Assembly: GCF_907164915.1 (NCBI RefSeq)
Contig: NC_061864.1
Location: forward strand, 13,089,889-13,153,888
Direction of reading: 5' to 3'
Length of the DNA stretch: 64,000 nt
From: Impatiens glandulifera
Taxonomy: Eukaryota; Streptophyta; Magnoliopsida; Ericales; Balsaminaceae
The notes beneath the pieces were generated by a model, which saw nothing but the letters and a program-made list of their open reading frames with translations, was not told the origin of the DNA and made no database searches. The position numbers were made by a program, and so were the translations under genes. Of the stretch, positions 37,948-51,094 are shown piece after piece. The number at the start of each line of letters is the position of its first letter. Position 1 is the first letter of the stretch.

Positions 37948-38790
37948 GAGGGAGGGAAAAGAGAATCATACGGGAGAGAGAGAAAATGATAAGTAAGGGA
38001 ATAAGTAAAAATAAATATTCCTCTCAGTTTTGAAGGAATTGAATGATTGAGTACAAATGATTCATTTTATTTCATTAATTAAATTCACTTATTAGGCAAA
38101 AGAGCAAAAGGTTCTTAAAAAAATCAAGACAATATTTAATACTCAAATTATCACTTAATTTAAATATTAAATAATTATTTAATATATCTATTTAATAACC
38201 CATATTTATATAGATTTAAATAAAAAATAATAAATTATTATAATTTCAAGCTTATTTAAAAAGATGGAAAATAAGTTAAACAAACTATTAAAAAACCACT
38301 TTATCATTTTAAAAATTATTATATGTCCGGTTTAGCATCTCACAACATCTATGTTATATATATTAAATTATATAATTCAATATAATGAAATTTATTAAAT
38401 AATATAATTAAAATTTAAGAATATAATAAATTAAATATTCATATTTGTTAATTCAATTTTTTTTTATCTTTAAATATTTAAGTTTTCTTAATTTTTAATT
38501 TATAAAAAACTACCTAAGATTAATAAAAAAGAGATTAAAATTATTTAAAAAAATTATAATATATATTGAAGAGCATAAAATATAACTTATCATATGCAAT
38601 TTCAATTTATAGAATTCTCTAAATTACTGTAACAAGTTTTTAAAAATAATTATAAAAGTAAAGAAATAAATGTTAAAAGAATAACCGGAAGATTAAAGAA
38701 ATTAATTACATGAATTGGAAAGATGCCTAGAAACTTATAGTTCTGATTATTTCTCTAGCAGTTTCACATTTTTCAAACATGCATAAATAA
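37948..38790. other. AT-rich intergenic region 3' of the first F-box gene
   Basis: No coding frame or RNA gene was seen. The last part (about 38735-38790, with GCAGTTTCACATTT and CAAACATGCAT) is repeated at about 41215-41270 next to the second F-box copy, so the tandem duplication includes 3' flank. Confidence 0.5.
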
Positions 38791-38796
38791 TTTTTT

Positions 38797-40616
38797 CTAG
38801 GCAGTCACACAAATTACAACACAAAACAAATATGGTCCTTGGAAAAAGTAAAGGTACAAAAACAACATACACAAAACATTTAGAATAAATCTAATTTCCA
38901 CCACCACCATTACCTCCTCTGCAGCTCTACTAACATTCGCACCTAAGAAGTCGTTGATCCAGTATTTACCATAATTTTCGGTATGATAATCATCTTCACC
39001 ACCGATATAGAAATAACCTTCATTACCAATATGGATAATTTCACCATATTGATGAGTCAAATTCATAATCATCGGTAGAGTCATTAGGGGGCAGAATCCT
39101 TTTATGGAAAAACATCTTTTACTCAATTCCTCACATTCCTCAAGGTCAATTCTATAGCATTGCCTAAGATCAAGTGATTCAAGATGAGGACAAGAGTCGA
39201 GTATAGCTTCCAGACCATTGTTATACATTTGATTCCCAAATAGGCTAAGGTGACGAAGCTCAGGCATGCTTCTTACTATAGCAAATGCTTCATTACTAGA
39301 ATCGTGTCCATCGTCGTCATCATAATCAAAATATACAGGAGGGAACATACCTTGTATATTATATGATTTTAAACCTGGGCAATTGCGACCAACAAGTTCC
39401 AGACCTACATATGTGATTTTCCCATAATAAATGTGAAGCTCTTCCAAGTATGGCAATTTTTTAACAGCTTCAATTAACCCCTCATTAAAAAGGTTCAAGC
39501 ACTTTACAAGTCGAAGACTACTCAACTGATTTCCCCTAAATATACAATCTCTCAAAGTGTCAGTTCGACGAACAACCAACAAGTAAAACTCACATATTAT
39601 AAACAAACTTTTAAGAGACAAATATAGATCCAAAAAGACTTGTTGTTCATAAAAAACCTAACAATATATATATATAGGATACTATTTTCTTGTTATTTGG
39701 TGAGAAACATTTAATTATCAACATTTTAGAAGTTGATAACTCTTTTGGCCTATCATTAACACATTGATATTGAATATAATAATACACAGTAAACTTAATA
39801 TAAAGAAATTCATATTCACAAGGAAACAATAAAAACCTAATTGCTGCTTTCAGGTCCTTTTGTCCAAACAAAAGATGCAATAGATACAAAAAATATTTTT
39901 TAGAGTTGTCCCATTTCAACTTAAGACATTTTTAGTAAAAATCAACCAACAAATATAAATAAATAAAATTTCATGTCTATAAACATGAGAAAAACAAGGT
40001 TATTCAAAAATTCATTCAAGAAAATCATTTAGAACTTGCATTGCATTAGGGTACAAGCATTCTAAGGTAAAAAATGAAAGACAAAACATTTAAAGGTCAT
40101 TCAAAAGTTCTTCCTAAGATTTAATAATAGAATGATTATAATATTTATGAGATAGTTTAGGATTTTTTCTTATAATAATATTTCACTAGAATTAGAAAAA
40201 AACCAACAATAATGATTTAATCATGAATACCTGTTAATAAATAAGATGCATAAAGAGATATTCACTTCCAAAATCTTCAATTTTGAGATCAATTAATTGG
40301 CCACGACTCCGGTCAATTGCATTCATGGCCATCTTAACTATATTGTTGCTTGTGTAGGGGAGATCATTGATGTTTTGCATGTCAATGGAATGGAGCGCCA
40401 TAGTTTAGGGTATTGACAGATTCTATACCAGGAAATACTTACTTTCTGGATATTCATCAACTTGTCAATGGTCCCAACCTTTTGCAGAATCTCCAAAGAG
40501 ATATCACGCGGCAGGAAGTCCACCCAGTTTCCAACCTTCATTACTTCTTTACTCGGTCGGAGAGTCAAAGAAGAAGATTCCGCCGCCGAGCGGAGAGAAC
40601 GAGAAGTTGATAACAT
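38797..40616 (-). pseudogene. F-box/LRR protein (SKIP19/FBL-like), copy 1, frame broken in exon 1
   Basis: Members of this family are substrate receptors of SCF ubiquitin ligases. Exon 1 (40616-40231) has an N-terminal F-box: NWVDFLPRDISLEILQKVG, then SWYRIC and PKLWRSI. Exon 2 (39535 down to the stop at 38797) is an intact leucine-rich-repeat part with LPYLEELHIYY, MPELRHLSLFGN and CPHLESLDLRQC. Against copy 2, exon 1 has a tandem CCATT duplication (5 bases) in the codons after WRSI that shifts the frame and ends it at a TAG, and a further 4-base insertion that puts TAA just before the donor. A product joining F-box and LRRs is therefore unlikely unless splicing bypasses the break. Expression as a truncated F-box or LRR-only protein cannot be excluded. 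Confidence 0.75.
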
Positions 40617-40739
40617 TATTCACCAAAACTAGGGCTTTTGAGAGAAAGAAGCACATATATATATAAATCAAGAAAAATATTATTTTAATCAGTTCATTTG
40701 GGTGATTGGGTGATTTGGTCGGTGATATCAAATAAGTTT

Positions 40740-41214
40740 ATCAATAAATAATGGTTTAGCTAGGCCGTGTTTAGATAAGGGTTTTTAGAAAAAAACTTGT
40801 TATTTAAAAAATAATAATAGATGATAATTTTGAAGAGATATAAATTCTTAAAAAATATTAATATATAATAATAAAATAAAAAATAATAATTTAAAATATA
40901 TAATATTTTAATATTTTGATCAAATACAATAAATAAGATGGGATAGATAAAAGATGTTTTTTTTGGATTTAGTTATTCATTAACTAATTAAGTTTTAAAA
41001 TAAGTTATTTAATAATAACAATATTTAAATTTTTATAATTATATAGTTATAATATTTTAATTAATAAATTAAATAATTTAATAATAATATATATATATGA
41101 TTGGATGGTTTGATTTTATTTAAAAATTTCAACAAAACCAACATCAAGCTCTAAATGTTTATAATCATGATTGAAGTTTACAACCTAGTATTTTTTTTAA
41201 TATATTAATTTTTA
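40740..41214. other. AT-rich spacer between the two F-box copies
   Basis: No frame, repeat or RNA gene can be supported. A short promoter-like stretch for copy 1 may lie just above 40616 (TATATATATAA at about 40655), on the minus strand. Confidence 0.4.
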
Positions 41215-41391
41215 ACTGTTCTGATTATTTATTTAGCAGTTTCACATTTTCAAACATGCATATTATAAGTTTTTCTAGGTAGTCAAACAAATTTCAACAC
41301 AAAACAAAGATTGAGTCCTTGCAAAAAGTTACAACAAAAACACAATCAAAACATTTAGAATAAATCTAAACTCCAAGCCTCCATTACCCCG

Positions 41392-43522
41392 CTACATGAA
41401 GGAATGTTCAAAGGAGCCGAAATCATGATAAGGTTCCGTGTTGAGAATGCATGAGTCGAATTTGAATTCATAATCATCAGTACAGTCATAAGGGCCGCAT
41501 AATCTTTTTATGGAAGAACATCTTTTACTCAATTCACAATCCACAAGTTTAACGCTAAAGCACTGCCTAATATCAAGTGATTCAAGATGATGGCAAGAGT
41601 CGAGGATAGCTTGAAGACCATTGTTCGACATCGGATTCTCAAATAGGCTAAGGTGATGCAGCTCAGGCATGCTTCTTGTTATAGCAAATGCTTCCTCATT
41701 TTCAGACTCATATTCATGAAACATACAGTTTTGATTAAATGTGAGTGATTTCAATCCCAGACAGTGGCAACCAACAAGTTCCAAACCTACATGTGTGATG
41801 TTGCAAAAATAAATTTGAAGCTCTTCCAAGGATGACAAGTTTTTAACAACTTCACTTAATCCCTCGTCAGAAATGTTCTAGCACGCTACAAGTCGAAGAC
41901 TCCTCAACGAATTTCTCCTAAATACCAGCTCAAGTCCGGTTAGTATTAGTTCCCCAGTCAACCAACAAGTAAGACTCACCCAACATAAACAAATTGTAAG
42001 AGACAAATATATATTCAAAAAGACTTGTTGTTTATAAAACCTAACAATATATAAGATACTATTTTCTTGTTACTTGGTGAGAGACATATAATTATCACTT
42101 TTTACCTATCATTGATATGGATAATGAATATAACAATACACATTACCCATTAATAAAACAATAAATAATATAAAGAAATTCATATGGAAAAGATTAAGAC
42201 CTAATTGCTGCTTTCAAGTCCTTTTGTCCAAACAAAAGATACAATATACAATTTAGGCAAACCAACTGTTAATATTGAAAATCATAAACAACAAAATTCT
42301 GATAAGTGCTCATTTTTAAAATTAAAGGAGATTGACACTCCAAATACACGATTCCATTTAAACTCAAAACGTTTTCAGATAAAATTGAACCCATGATATT
42401 TTGGTCTCTTAAACCGACTCTTATCACTAGGTTACCTTGATAGGTGATAAGTGCTAATTTCTATTAAATATAAAAGTTAAACATGCCTCATATATAATGA
42501 ACTTCTTTTTACATGTCTATAAACATGAGAAAAGCCAAGTTATTCGAAAGAAATTATTCATAATGCAATGCTGGTCTATGGTAAACTTGACAAGTCCATA
42601 GGTTAAGTCAGACCAAGATAATTCTAAGTGCAATCCATCTAAGAAAATAAAATAATTAGTAAACTTAAAAGGCTAAAGCTAACCAAATAGGCCATAAACA
42701 ATATTTTTCTAATTTATTATATATAAAAAATCAATCATTTAGGAATAAAAGTTAATAATTTATATCTAATAAGTAAAAACAACTTATCAAAAGTGTTGTT
42801 AAATTAAATAAAAAAAATGTCTATATCGGTCACTGGTCACTGCATCAAACTAGAATGGATGGGAAAAACACAATATCCTTTCATGTCTATTCATATAATT
42901 TATGATTCTTTTCTTTGCAATTTAGAATTAGAAATAACCAACAGAAATAACCTTAATAAAAAAAGGTTAAGTTATCATATTCTTCATTGCATTCTAAGGG
43001 TACTCATGCAGCATGAGCACAAGACAATAATATATGCCCTTTCATAAACATACTTTAGAATTTTTTTCTTTATAACCATTAGATGGAAATATAATATATA
43101 TGGGGGAAGAAGATTCTTATACCTGTTAGAAAGATGCATGAGGAGATTGTCACATCCAAAACTTGCGATTTTGAGATCAATCAATTGTCCACAGCTCCGG
43201 TCAATTGCATTCTTGGTCATCTCAACTAGATCAGAGTCTGTGGGGGCGGAGACGCACGAGGTTTTTAATGTCGAGGTTTTCCATGTCGATGTAGCGCCAT
43301 AGCTCAGGGTCTTTACTGATTTTATGCCACGAGTGACATACTATTGGGATAGTGTTCAGTATTTCAATGATCCCAACCTTTTTCATTATCGCCAAAGAAA
43401 TATCGCGCGGCAGGAAGTCCATCCAGTTCCGAGCCTCGATTACTTTTTTTTTCCTTTCCGGGCAAGTAGTAATAGAAGAGGAGTCCGCCGCCGAGCCGGA
43501 GAGAACGAGAAGTCGATAACAT
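41392..43522 (-). pseudogene. F-box/LRR protein (SKIP19/FBL-like), copy 2, several lesions
   Basis: Tandem partner of copy 1. Exon 1 runs from an ATG at 43522 to the donor at 43123 and encodes the F-box (NWMDFLPRDISLAIMKKVG, SWHKISKDPELWRYID). Exon 2 (41917-41392) has the LRR segment (LEELQIYFCNITHVGLELVG, CHHLESLDIRQC). Three lesions are visible. An extra G in the CTCCGG codons near residue 9 throws the ATG out of frame with the F-box. A one-base shift separates the segment ending KNL from the DLVEMTKNAIDRSCGQL part. A TAG at 41878-41880 replaces the TTG codon seen in copy 1. The intron contains a SINE at 42316-42445 that copy 1 lacks, so the SINE arrived after duplication. Most likely a pseudogene. 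Confidence 0.8.
42316..42445 (-). mobile_element. Near-complete tRNA-derived SINE with 15-base target duplication
   Basis: On the minus strand it reads AAGGTAACCTAGTGATAAGAG (A-box part), AAGAGACCAAAATATCATGG, GGTTCAATTTT (B-box-like), GTTTTGAGTTTAAA, and ends in TCTCCTTTAATTTTA. The flanks are GATAAGTGCTCATTT at 42301-42315 and GATAAGTGCTAATTT at 42446-42460. This is the best full-length copy of the family found at 7951, 17052, 17838 and 52765. Confidence 0.8.
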
Positions 43523-43544
43523 TATTCAGAAAACCCTATTAGGG

Positions 43545-44087
43545 CATTTGAGAGAGAAAAATATTTATATATAAACCAGAAAAATATTATTTTAATCAGT
43601 TCATTCGGTGATTGAGTGATTTGGTCGGCGTGGTCTTCAATCAATAAATATAAAATGAATCTGAACTGGTGGAGTCATAATTCAAAATTTATTTTAGAAG
43701 CTCAAAATATACAATTTTTATAAATATAATATTCATCCAGTATTTTTTATTCGAAGCGGTTGGTTTTCATATTTAAATGTTAATAGTTTGATATATCCTA
43801 TTTTAATGTAAATTTGTCTAATTTTATTATAATCATTAACATTATATCACCATATAAAAATATGTAATCCATGACTTAGGAAAAATGTACCTAGCCCACG
43901 AGCTTATCCAATCAATTATTATTTTTACTTTCATACAAAAAGAAGAGTGAGTTGTATGTTTTGGGCTTTGGTATAGAAATTATGGATTATTTATATTTAT
44001 TTATTTTTCATAAGTCTAGTTACAAAAAAAAATAATAAAAAAAACATTTTTGATGAATGTCATGAGGATATATCAAATAATAAATTT
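43545..44087. other. Intergenic, no gene seen
   Basis: The first bases form the presumed promoter side of F-box copy 2 and share sequence with the region above copy 1 (AATATTATTTTAATCAGTTC). The remainder is AT-rich without recognisable features. Confidence 0.4.
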
Positions 44088-44319
44088 TTTCCGAACTATC
44101 CACTTTTACGTTAACATTCTCAAACTATCATGTCTATAAATTTATTTATATTCTCATTCAATTAATAAATTATTTAATTTTATAAATTATTACCTAATTT
44201 TATTTAAATAATTATTTTTAAGTTTTAAAACACATTTTAAATAAATGACATTCAAATTATTATATAAAATTATATGTTAAAATTTATATCTACATATTTA
44301 ACATATTAATAATTTTTTA

Positions 44320-44356
<37 letters not shown>

Positions 44357-45222
44357 ATTTAACTTATTAAACTAATTTAAATTCTCTAAAATTAAATTAA
44401 TTAATTGATAATTATATTTTATAAGTTTTAATAATAATATAATTTAATATATATATATATATAATTAATTAATTAACATGAGTGTGTCAAAATACGACAT
44501 GACACGTATGAAAACGGGCATCGACACGACACAATTGGGTCGAAACGATGACCAACTATAGTTGGAATAACACGAATTTAAAAACGAGTTAACACGACAC
44601 GAAAGAATTTGTGGATCATAATATTTTGAGTGGATCAAAACACGATATGATACGTATAAGATTGAGACATGTCACGACATAATATAATTGAGATTCTAAC
44701 AAGAGTACTTGACCGAGTTAAATACGACCGTTTATGCACAATGTCCAGCTCTACATTAGTCCTAACAACGTTGGTTGCCCAACTATATCGATGAGTTCTC
44801 TTGTTGGGTTTGACTATGCTAGTGATTGATTCGGGGGATTATAGCATGTTGTCTTCCATCTAGCCTTGACCAATTGGAATGCAAAATCGGGGCTAGTAAG
44901 AGAAGCATATGCCACTATTTTAATTGGCACTTCGCCACTTGGACACTGGTTTTAGGCATGGGCTCATTTCCATTGCACATCTTTAGACAAAGGTAATTAG
45001 GTAGGGGTTTCAATTTCTTAGTAAGAGAAAAATACTGTTTGCATACAAAACAAAGAGCGGTTATTTTTAGAGGGGTTGTCCTAGTCTTTGGACAGCCTTG
45101 CTTAAACTTAGGTTAAGGGTACTTTCGGAAAATATTATGTACTATACGATATATTGCTCCGGAAGGAACTACATCGCCACTTCAACCTAGAGGCATCATG
45201 TATAAACATTTGTAATCGACTT
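44088..45222. mobile_element. Long-inverted-repeat DNA element, copy C, 3' truncated
   Basis: Nearly identical to copy B from 34765 to about 35889, including the AT-rich outer arm, the TTAACATGAGTGTGTC arm start (about 44473) and the central segment. It stops abruptly after TTGTAATCGACTT (45222), so the right inverted repeat is missing. The interior frame is broken in the same places as in B, so C and B share a recent ancestor that was already degraded. Confidence 0.75.
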
Positions 45223-47083
45223 AGAAACCATTTTTATCGTTTAATCTGTTAGATTATGTATCAAGTATTTTATATTCATATTTTAAAATTATTAATTATT
45301 TCTATAATAAAATATAATAATTATATATATATATATATATATTCAAACATCAAAATAACTATATTTATTTTGAAAATAGTCCATATATATTTAAAAAATA
45401 ACAATAAAATTTTAAGAACAAAAACATCAAATGTGATTTTTTTTTAATTTAAAAAAATACAAAGTCACAAAACATACAAATACAAACATGCTCCTAAATT
45501 ATTGAGTTCGTAAAAACTCTATAATTACAATCTCGACTCTATTGATGTTCTAAAAAAAATCTTATAAAACGTTTATGAATAATACAAATTAAATGATAAC
45601 GATTATTGAAACTTCGACTATTTGTTTTCAAACCAATAGTCCACGTAAAATAATGTGGACCGTAACATAAATATGCAGGTTTGACATACGTTTTTTATTT
45701 TATATTATTTATTATTTTAATGTGTAATGTTATATATATAACGAATATATATTTAATGTATATATTTTTTATTTTAAATGTTTGTATATTATAAAATGAT
45801 GAGAGGAGTTTAATTATAATAAGTTAAACCTTATAAAATGAAAATGAAAATTACTAATTATTATATTTTTATATTGTATTTTTAAATTATTAGTTATTTA
45901 AATATATATATAACATTAATAACAAATTACTAACATTATATTTTTGTGTCTGTTTATTTGAGAATCAGAAAGTTCCAACTCTGACTTTCTTGGTTGAACT
46001 CACCATGTCTGATTATTATATTGGTGATCAAGTTTTTTTTATATATATTCAAATATTTAATAAAAATAATTAATTGAATTGAGCAATAATTTTTATTTTT
46101 ATTTATAATGTTAATGTAGTTGTATATTTTTTATATAAAATATTATGTTATTATTATTAAATAAAAATAATAATTAATGTTATTGTTTATAAAAGATGTT
46201 TATATTATTTTAGTGATAAAAATTATTAAATTTTAAAAAATTGATAAATAAAATAATAAAATAAATATATTAAATTTTAATGTTGATGAGAGATGTATTT
46301 TATACTTATTTAATAGTAATAAAGTAAAATGAGACACTATTTATTTTAAAAATATATATTATCTTAAAATAAATTTTCTGTAGTAAAATGGCGGATAGTG
46401 AATCTATTCTCTTCCTCAACTCCTCTTGTTACCATCTCTATATATATGATCCATGCCACTTTTTTTTCTTACTTTTTTTTATAACATTCCTGAAAGAAAA
46501 GTAAAGATATGTTAAAGTTAAAATGAATAAAAATGATTTAGTTTAATTGATTATATTTTTTTTTATAAAATTAATAGTTTCCATGAATATATTCAAATTT
46601 TAACAAAATCAGTTCTTAGCCTTCGTATTATTAGGGATTGAAAAAATTACCGATATTAAAGGTATATCAAAAATATTGTATCGCAATATATCGAAAGAAG
46701 TAATGCATTGATAATGGGCCATGTTATTGTACACTGTCACCCAAAAATTATAAGAAAAAAATGTAAAAATGTAAAAATATGCTCTTTGGATTTGTATTGT
46801 TTTTTATATTCATAATGAAAATATCATTTCATTATGAACTATATTAGAAGAATTATGCATGTCTATCTATGTTATCCTTAGGCATCAAAATACAAGTAAT
46901 TAACTAAAACATCAATCTTAATTTTCTAAGAAAATTCACTATGGAATTGTTCTTACAACTTACAAGGATCTATGCTCTTACAATTAAGTTGATAATCCTA
47001 CTTAACTATTTAGCATCCATTAATCTGATAACATTTAAATTCATCTATCAAAAACAATTTTCTATAAATCTACATATTCATAA
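45223..47083. other. AT-rich intergenic region
   Basis: Contains (TA)n near 45323-45342 and many A/T runs. No coding frame with recognisable content. The part near 47083 is probably the 3' untranslated region of the S1-family gene. Confidence 0.5.
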
Positions 47084-47491
47084 TTACCAACGGAAAGCCA
47101 ACTTAAAATTTTGATGACCATATAGAACATAAACCCCATCATCTTGGGCTTTCCACACACATTCTTCGCCTCCACAAACCTCTTCAATGAAAAACCTATC
47201 GTTTCTGAATGCGTCAAAGGTTCGACGGTGGCCATTCCAGGACAAGTCGCAAAAGTAAAGAGTAGTGCCGGTTAAGTTTATGCGAAATTTCCAACTGAAC
47301 CGGCCACCATTGGGTGCCAAAACGTGTGGCCCAAAGTCTGTGTCGCCAGATTTACAATGTGTGTTAAGATTCATGTTATTGCTCAATCCATTCTGAATGA
47401 TCACATTGTAAGTTCTTAAATATGTTGGTACGTAAGATATTGTAGGAAGGGGTAAAGAAATGAGGAGAAAACAAAGAAAATAATTTCTCAT
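47084..47491 (-). CDS. S1-type self-incompatibility homologue (SPH family), secreted, single exon
   Basis: 135 residues. A hydrophobic signal peptide (about 1-19, MRNYFLCFLLISLPLPTIS) precedes a mature domain with family hallmarks: VIIQNGLSNN, THCKSGDTDFGPH, FSWKFRINLTGTTLYFC and CVWKAQDDGVY. Four Cys (46, 81, 106, 111) fit the two conserved disulphides, and N72 in NLT is a possible glycosylation site. Founding members are the poppy stigma S proteins that trigger pollen rejection; most homologues in other plants have unknown roles. Size and intron-less structure are typical. No neighbouring gene suggests an S-locus. The start follows a leader with ATTTTTTCTCCTTCTAG and is the first Met before the signal peptide. 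No defect seen. Confidence 0.9.
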   Translation of the reverse strand: MRNYFLCFLLISLPLPTISYVPTYLRTYNVIIQNGLSNNMNLNTHCKSGDTDFGPHVLAPNGGRFSWKFRINLTGTTLYFCDLSWNGHRRTFDAFRNDRFFIEEVCGGEECVWKAQDDGVYVLYGHQNFKLAFRW

Positions 47492-48655
47492 TTTTTCTCC
47501 TTCTAGTTTTCTGCAAATGAAAAAATTAATTTTAGCAAGACTACTGTTGTGGATTTAATTTTAAAGCCATCCAAATTATGCTAATAATCAATTAAGAAGA
47601 AAGCTAAATATGGTGATGCTATATTTAATGGCACATTGCCTTTTTAACTCTCAACCAACCATTCTATTTGTGATGGCATTCAAGAAACCATCAGACTCGT
47701 TTAGACAATTAAACGATAAATTGTTACTTAAGTTTGATCGGTTCAATTGATTTTAGATAGGTTTGGTTCGATTAAACGGTTGAATCGTTTTACTAAAGCT
47801 AAAATTCTTTTTTTTATATAATTATTATTAGAAGAGCAAACACATATAATATATTTATAGTTACCTCCATGAACAGCCTGGATAGAAATTATAACAGGGT
47901 AGGCTTATAAAAAACAAAGAGAAAAAATAATATGTATTTTAAAGAGATTGTAAACGCGTCATATGCTTGTTGTATTTTAATTTCGAAACACAAATGTACT
48001 ATTTTAATTAGTTAGGTTATTTTATAATTTGTGTGTAGTTGATTTGTATGACTATAGTTTAACATTTACAATGTAATAGTATTTTAATTAATAAAATGAT
48101 ATTATAGTCAAATAAATAGTTATAAAATAGTCAAAACAATATAAAGTATATTAATATTTTTCTCAAAAAAGTATAAATATATGTAGAGAATCCTAAAAAA
48201 TGATATTTTTAAAATTACATTTGTGTTAAAATGAATTATTGTAAGAGTATGTAACACGTTTTTAAATTTTTTTGTTTTCTTCATATCTCACGTTTATTTC
48301 TCTCTTGTTTGTAAAAAGATATTATTAATTTTTTACTAACATTTAAATCTTAAGATATTTTATATGTCACACAATATATAAATTTAAATTGATAAAAGAT
48401 ATTATCCATATAACTTTAACAAAATAAAAATGACAATTTTACAACTTTTTAAAACTAATAATAGTTTTTTTTTCTATAAATAAGTATCTTCTTTCATTTT
48501 GTTCTTTGAGGCTATTGGGGTTTCTTCTTCATTTATTATTGGAAATCCTGTCTTTTTCTCTAAAGGGTTGAAATTGTTTTGGGCTTGACCAAAAATAAAG
48601 CCCATTAGCATATTTAATTAAATAATAAAAAGAATTTTTTTTATCTTTTATCTTT
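47492..48655. other. AT-rich intergenic region
   Basis: No frame or RNA gene was recognised. Includes the upstream side of the S1-family gene, without a clear TATA box in the first 100 bases. Confidence 0.4.
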
Positions 48656-48812
48656 GCTCCCTCTTTCCTTTACACTCTGGTCTCTCTATATACGGATATC
48701 GACCAGCCTCCGACCAGTCGACCAAGTTATGAGTTCGTGTAAGCGAGAACATCAGCCCTTCTTCTGTTCTTCTCCGATCAGCGGCTTTAAGTCATAACAA
48801 TTTTCTTTTGTC
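48656..48812 (+). other. Promoter/5'-leader-like segment with a 22-codon frame, gene unidentified
   Basis: A pyrimidine-rich stretch and CTCTATATACGG (TATA-like, about 48683-48694) are followed by a more GC-balanced leader. An ATG at 48730 opens a frame MSSCKREHQPF... of 22 codons ending in TAA. The composition resembles a plant 5' exon, but no downstream exon can be joined with confidence. It may be a decayed gene start or a non-coding transcript. Confidence 0.25.
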
Positions 48813-51094
48813 TTTGTTTTTGGCTAGTCATCTTTAATGATGATGATATATGTTGTAATTACAAGTTATGATTAAGTTATTTGATTTTTTTTATTAGATT
48901 ACCTTTAGGCTTTGGACAATACTTGTATAGCAATTTATATAATGGATGATTTAAGTGGCTTAAGGTCCATTGGTTTTACCTAAATTGAGTTTTCTACGTA
49001 AAATCTCGATGTCTTGTTTCTTTGATTGTTTAAAAAACTATTTTGCTCAATTAAATTGGCTGCCCATTTGATTATACAATGGGGGGAAAAGAAGTTTTAG
49101 GCCTTTGGTGTATCTTGTCTATTTAAATTTCTAAACATGTGTTTTTATTCGATTTTTTCTAACACGTTTTATATTTGTATACTCTAACACGATGATTTCT
49201 TAATATATATATATATATTCTCTCATCCTTGTTTAATAGCTAATCATCATAAAAACAATTGCAATCATATATATTATACACATTTTATGAACAGTGTAAG
49301 GTTACATACTTCGGAATATTGATTAAGAGTGTCGCAATATTGATTTGGCCAAACCTATATTATTACATATCATACACTATGCTTAATAAGAAATTAAACT
49401 ATAAATCGGATTTCTAACATATTGTCCTACTTTTCTAAAGTACTCATGATTCACATCAATAAATATTCAATTTAAATGGTTAGGAAGTGAATTTGAAAAA
49501 TATAGAATTGTAATAAATAGGACATGACATACAAACATAAGCACAATAAAGTCAATAACCAACCATCAGGCTTCTAGTCATGTGTACTAGTTTTAATGTA
49601 CTGTACATTGACATAAATTATCATTAAACCAATATATAAAATAATATTATAAAATATATTTTTTTTTACTGATATTCATATTTCTTTATGCAAGCTATTC
49701 ACATGCATTTATAATTTTCTCTTATATTTTTAATACAACTTGCATTTATTTTACTGGTAAACAATATCATTAATGTTGGGATTTGGTCAACCCCGAAAAA
49801 AAAATTATGGTTCAAAATATTCAATATAATTCATTGTTTATTTATATAATTATTAAAATAAATGATAAAACTTATATTTATATACTCGTTTTATTTATAA
49901 TTTTTTTATTATTTTTTTAAGTTCACCCAAATCCTAAATCATGGGTTCCGTCCCTGTTTATAACACTTTTTATAAAAATAAAAAAATTTCATTAAACATT
50001 ATGTCTAATAAGATCTCAATTTTGTGAATAAGGATTATGAGTGATATTTTCACAAAATTAAACAAAAACACCCTAAAATAAAGCTAGATGCAAAAAAAAT
50101 AGTTAAAAAATAAATAAATATAAGTTAAACTATGTTATTCCTAACAATCTGTCCCTCATAGTTCACACAAATTCAATCAAAATGATAGTCACAATAAATG
50201 TCCTTAAAATGGCAATGGTACCTCACGGTTATATTTTGTAAATGAGTTACCCATTCCTTAACTCAAGTAACATTCTATGCTAAAATTAATTATGATATTA
50301 GTCCAGATTTATTTCAATACTACTACTTGAATTCATATATTTAACCATTTTTTAGAAACATAATCTTCAAATTATCATTATCTACTTTTTCTTCAGAAAC
50401 TTTGTTCCGAATCATGTTAGAATGGATAATAAATGTATTTAAAGATATATATAATTATATTTAATAAATAAACTTTAACTATATTTTAAGTTTATAAAGA
50501 AAATATCTCACAAATATATTATTCTATATATACAATAATACTTATAATAAAATATATTTTTTTATACAATTTACTTTTAAAAATCATACTTTATTTTCTT
50601 TAACAAATTATGACTAATATATATAAATGTGATAGTTGATAAAAGAATATTAACTAAAATAAATTTAATTTATTTTTAATATATCTATGAAAATAAATTA
50701 GTTATATATATATTTTGTTATAAATGATTCAAGTGAATGCTCTCTCTCTATATATATAATTCTTAATTTGAAATAATTTCTAAAAATCCTTAATTGTGTT
50801 GTTTAGAAATATATTTAAATGTGAACATGAATATTTTTTCAATTTACTAACAAATTTGTACATATTTTAAAAATTAAACAAATTAATCTCTAAAAGGTAT
50901 ATTTTATTTAATTTTTATTATGAAAATCTGTAAAAGGTTGATTACAAAGATCTGTAGTTAATAAATTTCCTATAAACATTAATAGTATTGGTTGGGGATT
51001 TTGATATTTAATTTATATATATCTTAATGGATAACTTTGACATAAAATTTATATAATAATAAAAAACTCTAGAGAGAGAAATTAATATTTGGCA
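48813..51094. other. AT-rich intergenic region
   Basis: A repeat-like segment around 49780-49955 (ending AAATCATGGGTTCCGTCCCTG, a plant dispersed-repeat type) is the only feature noticed. There is no recognisable coding frame. Confidence 0.4.
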
